The notes: generated by a model not told the origin, from the sequence alone. Shown: positions 8,495 to 21,633, numbered from the stretch's first letter. The stretch is 64,000 nucleotides of DNA from Vreelandella halophila (GCF_019903425.1 NZ_JACHUZ010000013.1:2052361-2116360), one strand, 5' to 3'. Translations and numbers: made by a program.

Positions 8495-10084
8495 TCAATC
8501 GCGCGGAAACGCCGTCCAGTCCGTCGTCCAGGGCTCCGATGCCGCCGGATCGATTGCGCCGAGGAAAAGGGCGGATTCATCGAAGAATTCATCCTGCGGT
8601 GGCGCCACCGCGTTCATCTCTTTCTGGGTGATGACGGGACTGAACCGTGGCTGTTCGATATCCCGGGCTGCTGCCAACAGGGCGCTGCCCATCCGGAAGG
8701 CATTGCCGAAGTCGGCGGTACGGAGCCAGTCACGCTCCTTAAAACCGAAGTCATCGTCACGGTCGCCTTTTTCTCCAAAATCCGATGCCTGTTCACCGCT
8801 GTCCGAAATCAGGTTGTTCGTGAAGGTTAGTTTGCCGCTGCCAACCAGAGCGGATACCTCATGTCGTGTATCCACGGCGCCGAGCCCGTAGCCGTCCACG
8901 ATCATGTTATGGAAATGGCCGCCCGTGCCTTCACGTAGCACCATGCCGCGATTGAGTTTGAGGCCGCCGCCAGCGCCTGCGAGTGTGACGTTGTAGAATC
9001 GGGGTTCGGAGCGGGGAGAGGCCTGATGGTGATCGCCATTGTTATCGCCTTCGAAGGCGTTATCGCCCGTGTCGGGATGCTGTTGAATGATTGCGAACTG
9101 GACTCTGCCGGTCCAGCCCCAGTCCCAGTCGATGCCGTCGTCACCGGGGCCGGAGACGAGCACGTTCTTGAGGTCCACGGTACCGCCAAACATTTCGATG
9201 CCGTCGTCGAGCGGACGGTGAACCTGGACGTTCCGGATGATGGTGTTCGTACCGCAACCGCCCATGGTCAGGCCGTTGAGTTCATTGTTGCTGTAGACCT
9301 CGTGGCCAGCAAATTCGATTCGGGCGTGGGTAATGACGCCGCAGTTCGAGCGGGGGTCTTCGCCGCCGAATCGGCCGGCCTCCGTTCCTGCGTCGACCCC
9401 TTCAATGTGGGCGTTGGGCTGGTTCACGGGGGCGCTGCCCAGCAGGACTACGCCGCCCCAGTCGCCGCTCTGCCGGCTGCCCTCGGGCTCGTGGCTGGTG
9501 AAGACCACCGGCTGGTTCCGGGAGCCCCTGGCCGCCAGGGTGCCGCCCCGCGTAACGATCAGGGCGGAACCGGTCCGGCCTTCAACGCGGGCGCCCGGTT
9601 CAATGGTCAACGAGGTGTCGCGCACGAAGATCCGATCCTCCAGTACATAGGTGTGACCTGAGGTCCAGGTTGTGGGCGCAGTGATATCGCTATCGATGTG
9701 CCGCGTCCGCTCGTTCCAGGCCGTGAACCCACTCAGCCCCGCCAGTGCCGCCGTTATCGCAGCCAGGATCCAGACACCGTATCGGCGTGATGCACCCGAG
9801 GCCTGTTCACCCTGTCTATCCGCGTCAGCGTCTGCTCCCTGTTGTGCCTGGCCCGAGCTCCCCATGAGCGGCGCACCCTCATCAAGGGACCGGATTTCGC
9901 TTGCCAGTTCCTTCATGGCGTCGGTGCCGTCGCGCTCGACCTGGGTCAGCACCTGATCCCGATAGGCGGGATTGCGCAGCAGGTTATTCAGGTGCGCGAA
10001 CGCCAGGCCATCGCACTGGCCTTTCTCAATGCCGCGCTTGAGGCGCCATAGACGTTCAACGATGATCGGCGAATTATCGGACAT
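8495..10084 (-). CDS. Membrane-anchored beta-helix-like protein, function unknown
   Basis: 529 residues. The first ~100 residues look cytoplasmic: a helical segment (about 1-70) and a Gln/Asp/Ala-rich linker. One membrane segment follows (about 106-122, GVWILAAITAALAGLSGF). The rest (about 125-529) should be periplasmic. It resembles right-handed beta-helix proteins, with repeated short strands and motifs such as NELNGLTMGGCGTNTIIRNV, DDGIEMFGGTVDLKNVLVSG, GDDGIDWDWGWTGRVQFAII and GLKLNRGM. Similar beta-helix regions usually occur in secreted proteins or lipoproteins (family recollection); the cytoplasmic front end is unusual. It is divergent from the nucleotidase-like lipoprotein at 10316. 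No catalytic site is recognised. Confidence 0.85.
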   Translation of the reverse strand: MSDNSPIIVERLWRLKRGIEKGQCDGLAFAHLNNLLRNPAYRDQVLTQVERDGTDAMKELASEIRSLDEGAPLMGSSGQAQQGADADADRQGEQASGASRRYGVWILAAITAALAGLSGFTAWNERTRHIDSDITAPTTWTSGHTYVLEDRIFVRDTSLTIEPGARVEGRTGSALIVTRGGTLAARGSRNQPVVFTSHEPEGSRQSGDWGGVVLLGSAPVNQPNAHIEGVDAGTEAGRFGGEDPRSNCGVITHARIEFAGHEVYSNNELNGLTMGGCGTNTIIRNVQVHRPLDDGIEMFGGTVDLKNVLVSGPGDDGIDWDWGWTGRVQFAIIQQHPDTGDNAFEGDNNGDHHQASPRSEPRFYNVTLAGAGGGLKLNRGMVLREGTGGHFHNMIVDGYGLGAVDTRHEVSALVGSGKLTFTNNLISDSGEQASDFGEKGDRDDDFGFKERDWLRTADFGNAFRMGSALLAAARDIEQPRFSPVITQKEMNAVAPPQDEFFDESALFLGAIDPAASEPWTTDWTAFPRD

Positions 10085-10138
10085 GATACTGCTCCCTGAC
10101 GATGGCGGAGTCAGTATCGAGGCACCCTGTGAAAGAAT

Positions 10139-10162
10139 TGTTACCTTTCAGGGTCGGTAACA
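10139..10162. promoter_or_regulatory. Perfect 7-bp palindrome between divergent genes (candidate operator)
   Basis: TGTTACC (10139-10145) and its exact inverted copy GGTAACA (10156-10162) are separated by 10 bp. The dyad lies 55 bp upstream of the beta-helix gene (minus) and about 154 bp upstream of the lipoprotein gene (plus). The arms and two-helical-turn centre spacing (17 bp) fit a dimeric regulator site, but I cannot name the regulator. Confidence 0.45.
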
Positions 10163-10315
10163 TTTTGATACAGAAACCGCCTGCTGCAGCCGGGGCATTC
10201 CGGAGCGTCATCACTTTTTCGTGAATCCGTAACGACATCGTCGCCGGACTGTCATCCGCATCCGGCATCGTCAGGCATGGAATACGCCTGATGTCACAAC
10301 AAAGGACGATGATCG

Positions 10316-12337
<2,022 letters not shown>

Positions 12338-12345
12338 TCCCGCAA

Positions 12346-12378
12346 CCTGCGCCCCGAGGGCTGCCGTCGGGGCGCAGG
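12346..12378 (+). terminator. Perfect 12-bp hairpin after nucleotidase-like gene
   Basis: CCTGCGCCCCGA (12346-12357) pairs with TCGGGGCGCAGG (12367-12378) around a 9-base loop, beginning 9 bp after the stop. No T-run follows, so it may act bidirectionally between convergent genes or stabilise the mRNA end rather than be a canonical intrinsic terminator. Confidence 0.55.
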
Positions 12379-12397
12379 CGGATGCCGGCCCTCGGAT

Positions 12398-12856
12398 TCA
12401 AACGTCCTGCATGCGACCGATTTCCCGCGCAATCCGCATGGCTTCGTGACGCTCCAGGTTCAGCAGATTCTCCACCATCTCCTTGGCCTCCGGGATCTCG
12501 GCGCGGTCCTGAAGGTTCTGGTAGAGATCAATGATCTGGTCGTGGAAGTCAAAAATCTCGTGGCAGATGCCATCGAAGTCCAGTTTGGTGTAGGGCAGGT
12601 CACAGGTCCGGTGCGTCTCAATGGGCTTATGGCTCAGGAAGTCGTAGATCCAGGTTTTCAGTGCCCGGGCGTCGGCTTCGCTCTCAAATCCCTCCACCGT
12701 TTTTTCCAGTTCCGCTTCGTGGGTGGCGAGATAATCGAGCAGTATCTGGGCACGTGTTTCCTCATGCTCGCTTGCGGCCTGCTTCATGCAGGTTGCCATG
12801 TGGTGATGGAGGGTGCGGGTCCAGTCGATCAGGTCTCTGAACGTCTTGAGTTCCAT
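12398..12856 (-). CDS. Small helical protein of unknown function
   Basis: 152 residues from ATG 12856, chosen because a GAGGAG ribosome site precedes it and an upstream extension has no coding character. The product looks all-helical, with repeated His/Glu positions (LHHHMATCMKQAASEHEE, YLATHEAELEKTVEGFE, ICHEIFDFHDQIIDLYQNLQ). This could suit a four-helix bundle of the hemerythrin/ferritin type, but no clear metal motif is assigned. I recall similar proteins in Pseudomonas and Marinobacter genomes, with no assigned function. No signal peptide or membrane segment, so cytoplasmic. It is downstream of the BCCT gene on the same strand but separated by 231 bp. Confidence 0.8.
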   Translation of the reverse strand: MELKTFRDLIDWTRTLHHHMATCMKQAASEHEETRAQILLDYLATHEAELEKTVEGFESEADARALKTWIYDFLSHKPIETHRTCDLPYTKLDFDGICHEIFDFHDQIIDLYQNLQDRAEIPEAKEMVENLLNLERHEAMRIAREIGRMQDV

Positions 12857-13087
12857 TATCGGGCTCCTCTGACTGATGTCCTTGATGCAGGCTGTTGTTC
12901 CTCGCTCTGCGATTGTCATGACCGTTGATTGCACACCGCTGACCATTGATGGGAAGCATGAAGCCAATCACGGTCCATGGTACGTTTCCAGCATGGTGGC
13001 CGCCATGCCCCTTTCGTTGGTCAGCGTGATAGCCGATACGCTCAGGCTGAGGATTGGCTGGCTCTCATCCTCCTCCTGAGCGCCGGC

Positions 13088-14617
13088 TCATGCGCGATCC
13101 TCCCGCGATTCCCGGGGAATCCGCACATGCACCCGCTGGTCCTCATAGGGCCGGCGCAGGGCGATCAGCAGTGCCGGAATGAACGCCAGAAGCAGGAGCC
13201 CGAACGGCAGGCCGCTGGCAATGGTGGCCGACTGCAGGGCATTCAGACCGCCTGCCCTTAGCAGCACTGCCGTTACCAGGCCGATGGCGGTCATCCAGAA
13301 CAGGCGCTGCTGCCAGCTGGGGTCACGGCCGTTCGAGGTCAGCGTGGCCACCACCAGTGAGCCGGAATCCGCCGAGGTCACAAAGAACACCAGAACCACG
13401 AGGATTGCGATGCCGATGGTAGCGGTACTCAGCGGCAGAAACTCCAGGAAGTTGTACAGGCTGGAGTTGGGCGCCGCCGTTACCGTCTGCACGAAATCCG
13501 CGTTCTGGAACAGTTCCAGGTGCAGGGCATTGGCGCCGAACACTGTCATCCAGATGAAGTTGAAGAATGAGGGCACCAGCAGTACACCCAGCAGATATTC
13601 CCGGATCGTCCGGCCCCGCGATACCCGGGCAATGAACATGCCCACAAACGGCGACCAGGAGATCCACCAGCTCCAGTAGAACACCGTCCAGGAGGACTGC
13701 CAGTCCGTGCCCTGGTAGGTTTCATTCCAGGTTGAGAGCGTCAACAGGTCATTGAAGTAACCGCCAATGTGCTGCCCGAGTGCTTTGAGTACGAACACGG
13801 TCTCGCCGGCAACCAGCACAAACAGCATCAGGCCCCCGGCCAGCAGCAGGTTGATTTTGCTCAGGCGGCGCACGCCGCTGCTCAGGCCGGTGAGTACCGA
13901 GACGAGCGCTACGGCGCACACAATGGCGATGAGCAGCATCTGCAGCCAGAGGCCGGACTCATAGCCGGTGAGCTTGGCAATACCGGCTGCCGCCTGGCTG
14001 GTGCCGAGCCCCAGGGAGGTGCAGACGCCGAACACCGTACCTATGACCGCGGCAAAGTTGGCGAATCCCCCGATGCGCCGTGCCCGCTTGCGGCTGACCA
14101 GCTCCTTGAGCGGTGCGTCGAAGCTCAGGGGGTGGTTGGCGTTGAAGTGGAAGTAGCCCAGCGTCAGGCCTACGAGGGCATAGATGGCCCAGGGGTGAAG
14201 CCCCCAGTGGAGGAAGGTGGTTTCCATGGCCAGCTGGGCCGTGTCCGCATTGGTGTCCACGTGTGGATTGAAGGTGGCGTAGTGCTGGAGCGGCTCCGAG
14301 ACACTGTAGAACAGCAGCCCGATGCCCATGCCGGCGGCGAACAGCATGCCGAACCAGTCCAGCCGGCTAAACTCCGGTCTGGCGTCCCTGCCGCCCAGGC
14401 GGATGTGCGCCAGGGGGCTGAAAACCAGATAGACCGCGAAAAGCAGCGCGGCATTCATGATCAGGATCAGCAGCCAGCCGGTGTTATGGGAGAACCAGTC
14501 CTGAAGCCCAGAGAACACGCTCCGGGCAAGCTCCTGCTGCAGGGTGGCAAAGGCCAGCAGCGCGATGATGGCGGTGGCGGACACGATAAAGAGGCGGAAG
14601 CGGCGGAGTCGGTTCAA
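13088..14617 (-). CDS. BCCT-family betaine/choline/carnitine transporter
   Basis: 509-residue integral membrane protein with about 12 hydrophobic segments. It carries the BCCT glycine motif AAGMGIGLLFYSVSEPL (about residues 93-109), as in sodium-coupled members, and the Trp-rich signature FYWSWWISWSPFVGMFIARV followed by SRGRTIREY. The likely role is ion-driven uptake of a quaternary-amine compatible solute, fitting a salt-exposed organism (inference). The C-terminal cytoplasmic tail is short (about 20 residues), so the long osmosensing tail seen in BetP or BetT types is absent. The substrate cannot be fixed from sequence. An inverted repeat lies upstream at 14661-14679. Confidence 0.93.
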   Translation of the reverse strand: MNRLRRFRLFIVSATAIIALLAFATLQQELARSVFSGLQDWFSHNTGWLLILIMNAALLFAVYLVFSPLAHIRLGGRDARPEFSRLDWFGMLFAAGMGIGLLFYSVSEPLQHYATFNPHVDTNADTAQLAMETTFLHWGLHPWAIYALVGLTLGYFHFNANHPLSFDAPLKELVSRKRARRIGGFANFAAVIGTVFGVCTSLGLGTSQAAAGIAKLTGYESGLWLQMLLIAIVCAVALVSVLTGLSSGVRRLSKINLLLAGGLMLFVLVAGETVFVLKALGQHIGGYFNDLLTLSTWNETYQGTDWQSSWTVFYWSWWISWSPFVGMFIARVSRGRTIREYLLGVLLVPSFFNFIWMTVFGANALHLELFQNADFVQTVTAAPNSSLYNFLEFLPLSTATIGIAILVVLVFFVTSADSGSLVVATLTSNGRDPSWQQRLFWMTAIGLVTAVLLRAGGLNALQSATIASGLPFGLLLLAFIPALLIALRRPYEDQRVHVRIPRESREDRA

Positions 14618-15280
14618 GAGTCGGTCTCCGTTGAGGTCCTTTAGAGCGGGCTAAGTATCCTAGCATCTGCGTCATGCTAAGCGGGATCCGCTGCTCTGCT
14701 CTGGATGCTCATAAGCAGTGTCGTGCTACAGCCGGTACACTTCCGAAACAGGAGGCAAGCCAGCATGGACAATGGAGTCATAGAGCGGTTGATTCAGTCA
14801 CTGCTGTTGTTCCTCGCGGGCAATGGCAGTAAGGAAAAAAGCCGCTGAGCTACAGCTCGCAGGGAAGGCAGTGATGAACCGCAGGCTGCAGGCGCGCTGA
14901 TACCGTTGAGGAAGTGGCTCGCCTGCATGCGTGGCTGGCAGGGCGGCCCACGACCCCGGATTCCGCGCTCACGGTTCCAGAACAGGCCGCGCTTGCGGAA
15001 CTGAGGCTCCGGGTCCGGGAGCTGAGGCTGTCGCGGATCCCTCGCCAGACGCGGGTTTTGCCGAAACTGATACGGGCACCAGCTCCGTGAACTGAATGAC
15101 CCCCTCTCGGGGCGCAGGCTTCAACCCTGTCACGGGGAAGGGTGTTGGGAACCCATGAAACGTTGCGCCAGGCCGGCCGCCGGACCCTGCTCCTGAGTGA
15201 GCTGGCGACGGTACCGAAGCTGGGGTCCCGCCACCTCGAGCATGTCCTGACAGATCTCCGACGAGCCTGGTTGCCGCGGA
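14618..15280. other. Long non-coding stretch, probably decayed DNA
   Basis: About 660 bp without a convincing gene. Near its left end is the inverted repeat TAGCAT-N7-ATGCTA. A 27-codon frame at 14765 follows a GGAGG-like site but resembles nothing known. A frame open from 14878 to 15090 reads TVPEQAALAELRLRVRELRL, faintly like the coiled-coil end of an IS3-type OrfA. Another frame (15142-15303) reads TLLLSELATVPKLGSRHLEH with no match I know. Together these suggest a degraded mobile element or lost genes, but none is strong enough to call as a pseudogene. Confidence 0.35.
14661..14679. promoter_or_regulatory. Inverted repeat upstream of BCCT gene
   Basis: TAGCAT (14661-14666) and ATGCTA (14674-14679) form a perfect 6-bp dyad with a 7-bp centre, 44 bp upstream of the transporter start. 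The flanks also hold the related words GCGGGCTAAG and GCTAAGCGGG. It could be an operator for an osmotic or choline regulator; no specific protein can be assigned. Confidence 0.3.
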
Positions 15281-16015
15281 TCAGCGCTGACGCCGCCTGG
15301 TAATACCCAGGCCAGCCAGTCCGAGCCCCAGAAGCGCCAGGGTTCCAGGTTCGGGCACTTCGACATGCCGGACGTTCAGGCTGGCGAGCAGGTCGATAGA
15401 AGTGGTCCTGTCTTCCGGGGTCTGGAAGGATTCGTGGTGGTTCTCAAAACCCAGCAGGCTCATGGAGTAGATCTTTCCGTCGAGCTGGAATTCCGAGCTG
15501 CTAATGGTCTCGTCCAGATAGACAACATCATCCACATCCCCGTTCCAGGACTTGCTGGCCCAGCAGATGAACCAGAAACATTCAATATCCGTTTCCAGGC
15601 CATTGTTGGGTGTTTCATCGTGGGTAAAGCTGAATTGGTAAGGCCCGGTGGTCTGGTTGTCGCCGCCCTGAGAAAAATCCGCCATGACATCCAGGGAAAC
15701 CCGGTCAATAGCAGTCTCTGATTCAATCGGGTAATTGAAGTGGGTCATAGTGCCGAGGGTGAAGGCGTCACCGCTGTTAATGGTGCTGGGCAAGCCTGGG
15801 GCGCCATCAAAACGGTAACCGCTCTGGGGCTCACCCTGAGAGGTATTTCCCCAACGGATTTCGTTGGTGCCGACCCCGTTGATGTTCTGCCCGCCAATCG
15901 GGTCACCCCATTGGCCGGATACGGATTCAAGATCCAGCGGAAATGCCAGGGTGTGGCTGGCGAAGAGAAGAAGCGTGGTGGCAAGACCAAGCCTGGCGAA
16001 GTCGAAACGTTTCAT
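15281..16015 (-). CDS. PEP-CTERM sorted exoprotein, THxN-like
   Basis: 244 residues from ATG 16015, chosen for the AGGAAA site just upstream and the clean signal peptide that follows (KRFDFARLGLATTLLLFASH, cleavage near TLAFP). The C-terminus is a textbook PEP-CTERM signal: VPEPGT, then about 14 hydrophobic residues, then RRRQR. The mid-region contains LGTMTHFNYPI, which resembles the THxN subfamily. Such proteins are processed by an exosortase and released or anchored at the surface, often alongside exopolysaccharide (known for the family). No exosortase or polysaccharide gene is in this window. Two Cys residues (DIECFWFICW) may form a disulfide. Confidence 0.9.
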   Translation of the reverse strand: MKRFDFARLGLATTLLLFASHTLAFPLDLESVSGQWGDPIGGQNINGVGTNEIRWGNTSQGEPQSGYRFDGAPGLPSTINSGDAFTLGTMTHFNYPIESETAIDRVSLDVMADFSQGGDNQTTGPYQFSFTHDETPNNGLETDIECFWFICWASKSWNGDVDDVVYLDETISSSEFQLDGKIYSMSLLGFENHHESFQTPEDRTTSIDLLASLNVRHVEVPEPGTLALLGLGLAGLGITRRRQR

Positions 16016-16232
16016 TGGTTGATTTCCTGATCGGTTGAGGTTCTTCCTGCAAGCATTAAGCAAAAGTAGTGCCATACAGAAAACGTCTTACCTGACAACA
16101 GGTTGGCCGATTGGGCGTTCCTGACGCAGTTGTAACCTGTAAAATATTTTGACACTTAATGGGGTGCTTCCCCGCCGCCGGCGGCTCCGGTACCATTCGC
16201 GCCCAGACACCACCTGCTGGGCCGCCCATCCG

Positions 16233-18762
<2,530 letters not shown>

Positions 18763-18789
18763 TCTTCCGGTTCCGCACAAGGATCACCG

Positions 18790-20643
18790 ATGCTTAATAA
18801 GTATCCTCTCTGGAAGAACCTGCTGGTTTCGGCAGTGGTTCTTCTCGGTATCATTTACGCGCTCCCAAACCTGTTTCCGGACGATTACGCTGTCCAGATC
18901 AGTGGCTCCAGCGCCTCCGTCAGCGTTGACGAGGCGCTGCTGGACGAGGCTCGGGAGGCCCTGGACGAAGCGGATATTGAGTACCGGGATCCGTCGCTGG
19001 GTGACGGCACAGCCATGCTGCGTTTTGACGCCAGTGATGCTCAGCTGCGTGCCCGCTCCGAACTCCAGGAGGCGCTCGGTTCCGAATACGTCGCCGCACT
19101 GAGCCTGGCGGCAACCACCCCGGACTGGCTGCGGTCCATTGGCGCCACGCCCATGAACCTGGGGCTGGATCTGCGCGGTGGTGTCCACTTCCTGATGCAG
19201 GTGGACATGGAAGCGGCGGTGGATCGCCGGCTGGATGTCTATGCCAGCGAGATCAAGCGCCAGCTCCGCGAGGAGCGCATCCGCTACCGCGGTGGTGATG
19301 CCGAAGAGGGTCAGCTGGAGTTTGTCTTCCCGAGCGAATCCGCACGGGATGACGCCGCCTCTCTGGTGAACTCCGAGTATGATCAGTTCCGGAGTAATAC
19401 CCGTTCTGATGGCGAGGATTACATCCTGGAGCTGACGCTCAACCAACAGTCGGCATCCGAGATCCGGGACTACGCCCTGAACCAGAACCTGACGACACTG
19501 CGTAACCGGGTGAACGAGCTGGGCGTGGCCGAGCCGCTGATCCAGCAGCAGGGCAGTGACCGGATTGTGGTGCAGCTTCCCGGCGTACAGGATACGGCCG
19601 AAGCCAAGCGGGTCCTGGGGTCTACCGCGAACCTGGAATTCCGGCTCGAGGCACGTTCGGACGCCTCCTCGGCGCGCACGGAAACCTTCCCGTTCCGCAA
19701 CAACCCGGACCGTACGGCGGAGCTTGAGCGCGACGTCATCATTACCGGTGACAATGTGGCCGACGCCAACCAGTCGTTCGACGAGAACGGTCAGCCCCAG
19801 GTCAACATCACCCTGGACGGGCCTGGTGGCAGTATGATGCAGGACGTAACCCGGGATGCGGTGGGGCGCCAGCTGGGTGTGCTCTTCATTGAGCACAGCA
19901 GCGAGGAAGTTGAACGCCAGGTGGACGGTGAAACCGTGACCGAAAGGGTGCGCGAGACTGAGCGCAGCATCATCAGTCTGGCCACTATCCGCAGCACCCT
20001 GGGCAGCAACTTCCGGGTAACCGGCCTGGAGAATGTGGCGGAAGCTTCCGAGCTGGCGCTGCTGCTGCGCGCGGGTGCACTGGCGGCGCCCATCTATTTC
20101 GTGGAAGAGCGCACCATCGGCCCAAGTCTGGGGCAGCAGAACATCGACTCGGGCATCAATTCGGTGATCCTCGGCTTCATCCTGGTCGCGCTGACAATGC
20201 TGGTCATCTACAAGGCCTTTGGCCTGCTCGCGAATGTGGCGCTGATGGTGAACCTGACGCTGCTGGTTGGCGCCATGTCCGTGCTCGGGGCAACCCTCAC
20301 GCTACCGGGTATTGCGGGCATTGTGCTGACGGTGGGCATGGCGGTGGACGCCAATGTGCTGATCTTCGAGCGCATCAAGGAGGAGCTGCGGGAAGGGCTT
20401 CCGGTTCAGTCCGCCATCAATGCAGGCTTCAGCCGGGCTTTTGTGTCCATCTTTGATGCCAACGTCACCACCTTCCTGGTCGCCGGCATTCTGTTCGCCG
20501 TTGGGACCGGGCCGGTGAAAGGTTTTGCCGTCACCCTTCTGATCGGCATCCTGACATCCATGTTCACGGCCCTCATGGTCAGCCGCGCCATCGTCAATGT
20601 CAGCATTGGCGGGCGCAGTGACCTCAAGGCACTGTCAATCTGA
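18790..20643 (+). CDS. secD: Protein translocase subunit SecD
   Basis: Proton-driven component that assists release of secreted proteins on the periplasmic side. 617 residues: an N-terminal TM (about 10-30), a large periplasmic P1 region (about 30-440), then five C-terminal membrane spans. LGLDLRGGVHFLMQVD (about 121-136), the VEERTIGPSLGQQNI block before the second TM, and the membrane motif GMAVDANVLIFERIKEELREG are all intact; the Asp in the last motif belongs to the proton path. An AAGGAT ribosome site precedes ATG 18790. secF follows 10 bp downstream. Confidence 0.98.
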   Translation: MLNKYPLWKNLLVSAVVLLGIIYALPNLFPDDYAVQISGSSASVSVDEALLDEAREALDEADIEYRDPSLGDGTAMLRFDASDAQLRARSELQEALGSEYVAALSLAATTPDWLRSIGATPMNLGLDLRGGVHFLMQVDMEAAVDRRLDVYASEIKRQLREERIRYRGGDAEEGQLEFVFPSESARDDAASLVNSEYDQFRSNTRSDGEDYILELTLNQQSASEIRDYALNQNLTTLRNRVNELGVAEPLIQQQGSDRIVVQLPGVQDTAEAKRVLGSTANLEFRLEARSDASSARTETFPFRNNPDRTAELERDVIITGDNVADANQSFDENGQPQVNITLDGPGGSMMQDVTRDAVGRQLGVLFIEHSSEEVERQVDGETVTERVRETERSIISLATIRSTLGSNFRVTGLENVAEASELALLLRAGALAAPIYFVEERTIGPSLGQQNIDSGINSVILGFILVALTMLVIYKAFGLLANVALMVNLTLLVGAMSVLGATLTLPGIAGIVLTVGMAVDANVLIFERIKEELREGLPVQSAINAGFSRAFVSIFDANVTTFLVAGILFAVGTGPVKGFAVTLLIGILTSMFTALMVSRAIVNVSIGGRSDLKALSI

Positions 20644-20653
20644 GGGTGATCGA

Positions 20654-21610
20654 ATGAGTGAAAACAGCAAACGCACGATCGACTTCATGGGCTTCCGGCG
20701 GATCGCCGCCGCGCTCTCGATCATTCTCGTTCTGGGCGCTGCCGTCAGCCTCGGTACCAACGGGCTGGCGCTGGGTCTGGACTTCACCGGGGGCAGCCTG
20801 GTTGAGCTTGAGTACGCCGAAGCGCCGGCTCTGCCGGAGGTGCGCAACCAGCTGGAATCCGCGGGCTATGAAAACGCCATGGTGCAGAACTTTGGTTCGG
20901 ACACTGCGGTTCTTGTCCGGCTTCCGGCCGAATTCGACGACTCCGTGGGCGATCAGGTGGTATCCGCGCTCAGCGAGAACGCCGAACTGACCCTGGAGCG
21001 CTCCGAGTACGTTGGCGGTCAGGTGGGCGAGGAGTTGCGGGAGCAGGGTGGTATCGCGCTGCTTCTGGCATTTTTCGTGGTGCTTATCTATATCGCCATG
21101 CGCTTTCAGCTCAAGTTCGGCTTCGCTTCCGTGGTGCCGCTTGTTCACGACGTGCTGATTGTGCTCGGGGTCTTCTCGGTCTTCCGGCTCACCTTCGACC
21201 TGACGGTGCTGGCGGCCCTTCTGGCTGTGATCGGCTACTCGCTCAACGACACCATCATCGTTTCCGACCGCATCCGGGAGAACTTCCGTCGCATCCTCAA
21301 GGGAGGCCCTGAAGAGATCATCAATACCTCTCTCAATCAGGTGCTTCTGCGGACCATTGTCACATCCGCGACGACACTGGTTGTGTTGCTGTCTCTGCTG
21401 GTCTTCGGCGGCGAAATGATCCGGAACTTCGCGCTGGCGCTGTTTATCGGCGTTCTGGTGGGTACCTATTCGTCGATCTATGTGGCGGCGAACATGCTGG
21501 TGGCCTTGAACGTGAACCGGGATGATCTCTACGTGCCGAAGAAGGAAGGTGCGGAGGGCAGCCAGCCGGAAGAGGAAGAGCCGCCGGACTGGCTCAAGCG
21601 CATGGAGTGA
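20654..21610 (+). CDS. secF: Protein translocase subunit SecF
   Basis: Partner of SecD in the inner membrane. ATG 20654 (318 residues) is preferred over an in-frame start at 20597 inside secD, because it follows GAGGGTGATCGA and gives the normal N-terminus SKRTIDFMGFRRIAAALS. The family motif LGLDFTGGSLVELEY (about 37-51) and six predicted membrane spans are present, including the region YSLNDTIIVSDRIRENFR. The cytoplasmic tail is Glu/Pro-rich. It is convergent with the suhB homologue, with a hairpin between. Confidence 0.98.
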   Translation: MSENSKRTIDFMGFRRIAAALSIILVLGAAVSLGTNGLALGLDFTGGSLVELEYAEAPALPEVRNQLESAGYENAMVQNFGSDTAVLVRLPAEFDDSVGDQVVSALSENAELTLERSEYVGGQVGEELREQGGIALLLAFFVVLIYIAMRFQLKFGFASVVPLVHDVLIVLGVFSVFRLTFDLTVLAALLAVIGYSLNDTIIVSDRIRENFRRILKGGPEEIINTSLNQVLLRTIVTSATTLVVLLSLLVFGGEMIRNFALALFIGVLVGTYSSIYVAANMLVALNVNRDDLYVPKKEGAEGSQPEEEEPPDWLKRME

Positions 21611-21614
21611 TTGC

Positions 21615-21633
21615 GGGCGCCTTTCAGGCGCCT
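21615..21633. terminator. Hairpin between secF and suhB homologue
   Basis: GGCGCCT (21616-21622) pairs with AGGCGCC (21626-21632) over a three-base loop, flanked by a wobble pair. It sits exactly between the convergent stop codons, and overlaps the last codon of the minus-strand gene. No clear T-run, so termination strength is uncertain. Confidence 0.45.

Noticed and set aside
8370-8891. Frame beginning inside tRNA-Leu
   Set aside because: Starts within the tRNA and is antisense to the beta-helix gene; not coding.
10240-10275. Possible Pho box (CTGTCAT) before the nucleotidase-like gene
   Set aside because: The second half-site at 11-bp offset does not match, so PhoB control is not supported by sequence alone.
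16149-16196. TTGACA at 16149 as a queA promoter
   Set aside because: No -10 element at 16-18 bp; the TACCAT at 16191 is far too distant to pair with it and has no good -35 of its own.
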